Virus record (IMG/VR): IMGVR_UViG_3300028731_000018 | Location: 1 to 29,660 of that record | Strand: one strand, 5' to 3' | DNA from: a virus | Length of the DNA stretch: 29,660 nucleotides | Part shown: one piece after another, positions 28,334 to 29,660 of the stretch | Layout: each line of letters begins with the position of its first letter | Position numbering within the stretch: the first letter of the stretch is position 1 | Program-made: the position numbers and the translations under genes | Notes under the pieces: model-generated | Database searches by the model: none | The model's input: only the letters and a program-made list of their open reading frames with translations | What the model was told of the DNA's origin: nothing

Positions 28334-28587
28334 TGGCCGGGACCCTCAAAACAGTGATCGTGCTCGCGGGTCCGACCGGACCTACAGGAACCATGAAGGG
28401 TGTTAACATCTGGACTGGCATGAGCGGACTTTCTGGCGGACATGCGACGTGGCTTCAATACACCGGAGGCAAAGGGCCGAGCGGTATACTCGAGCGCGTC
28501 TATCCGCTGGCGGCAGACGGCGCCGGTTTTACCGGCGCCCACAAGACTGTGTTCATTTCGGGCTACGTCGGCCCGACCGGCTCTTAA
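28333..28587 (+). CDS. Small protein with Gly-Pro-Thr motifs
   Basis: 84 aa, TAATG coupling to the portal. GPTGPTGT occurs at about residues 13-20 and GPTGS at the end, with a Gly/Thr-rich beta-like middle (MSGLSGGHATWLQYTGGKGP). Its motifs link it to the two collagen-like proteins that follow. Probably a structural virion component; too short for a triple helix of its own. Confidence 0.75.
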   Translation: MAGTLKTVIVLAGPTGPTGTMKGVNIWTGMSGLSGGHATWLQYTGGKGPSGILERVYPLAADGAGFTGAHKTVFISGYVGPTGS

Positions 28588-28659
28588 GGACATTTTAACG
28601 GACCTAAGACACTCTCATGAGCATGTTCACCGATTTTGGTGAGGCCAGTATAAAACTGA

Positions 28660-29241
<582 letters not shown>

Positions 29242-29253
29242 TAGGAGGCTGAA

Positions 29254-29660
29254 ATGGCTGTAGTTATTCCCGCATCACCGCGAACCCCGATCATTCAAAA
29301 TCGGGTGTTCGGCGTCGAGATCGCACCCGCTCCCCCGCAATTTGTGGGAACGGGCCCGACTGCCCCCATCGTGGCGGGCGACACCTACGACGACAGCACG
29401 ATCCCGGCCATCCTGAAACAGGTGGTCGACCTGATCAACACCAAGAACATCCCCGGTGCTTTAGGACCGACGGGTGTGGCGGGTGCTCTTACCACCGCGA
29501 CCGCAACAGGTCCGACCGGCGCGACCGGGCCCGCGGGCCCGCGACAGGCTCCGACTGGACCAACCGGCGTCACCGGCCCGGCCAACTCGAACATCTCTGG
29601 CCCCAAGTTGCCTACTGGCAACACCGGCAACACCGGCAACACCGGCAACACCGGCCCGCT
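29254..29660 (+). CDS. Collagen-like protein, second copy (3' end outside window)
   Basis: Partial, at least 135 codons, ATG at 29254 with AGGAGG 5 nt upstream and no stop before the right edge. The N-terminal region (about 1-70) contains [20 protein letters not shown], which parallels the pre-collagen segment of the previous gene (ILxQVVxxIN). The Gly-X-Thr region starts near residue 71. The visible end is a perfect tandem GGCAACACC repeat (Gly-Asn-Thr units), so copy number may vary. Confidence 0.88.
   Translation, partial: MAVVIPASPRTPIIQNRVFGVEIAPAPPQFVGTGPTAPIVAGDTYDDSTIPAILKQVVDLINTKNIPGALGPTGVAGALTTATATGPTGATGPAGPRQAPTGPTGVTGPANSNISGPKLPTGNTGNTGNTGNTGP

Overview
The window is part of a tailed double-stranded DNA bacteriophage genome (Caudoviricetes). 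It carries a family A DNA polymerase, an SNF2-like helicase, VRR-NUC and Cas4/RecB-like nucleases, a large terminase, a long P22-like portal and collagen-like (Gly-Pro-Thr) proteins. Genes are tightly packed with ATGA, GTGA, TTGA and TAATG start-stop overlaps and AGGAGG-type ribosome binding sites. GC-rich codon use and a phage-encoded RNA polymerase alpha-CTD-like protein suggest a Gram-negative, probably proteobacterial, host. The host cannot be named from this sequence. No integrase, excisionase, tRNA or CRISPR array was seen. Genes run off both ends of the window.

Layout: positions 1-18000 form one leftward (minus strand) block. From its promoter-proximal end it holds small proteins, membrane microproteins and the alpha-CTD-like protein (about 14360-18000), an Nmad5-like protein, an AAA+ ATPase/VWA-metalloprotease cassette (10188-13435), DNA polymerase A (7385-9352), nucleotide-metabolism-like proteins (6422-7388), a Cas4-like nuclease, tandem Trp-rich proteins, a VRR-NUC nuclease, a ribosomal-S15-like small protein, a zincin-like protein, an SNF2-like helicase and a possible Zn-binding replication protein cut by the left edge. 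Positions 18001-18725 are an AT-rich divergent intergenic region with repeated TAAATGTC/GACATTTA words, a candidate replication origin or control region. From 18726 the genes run rightward: small conserved proteins among many hairpins, a winged-helix regulator (21033), membrane microproteins, a probable small terminase, a metallophosphoesterase, the large terminase, the portal and three proteins with Gly-Pro-Thr motifs. One holin-like gene (25620-25907) lies on the opposite strand between terminase and portal.

Regulatory layer: a 15-bp palindrome (TTACTG-N3-CAGTAA) occurs about ten times, five of them perfect. It lies just ahead of several leftward genes and over the -10 region of the candidate promoter for the rightward winged-helix gene. 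A second repeated element (TGCC-CGAC-NN-GGCA, able to form a small hairpin) lies 20-65 nt upstream of several start codons, always in the sense orientation. Together with the alpha-CTD-like protein these suggest a phage-specific transcription or translation programme covering both arms. The links between these parts are inference.
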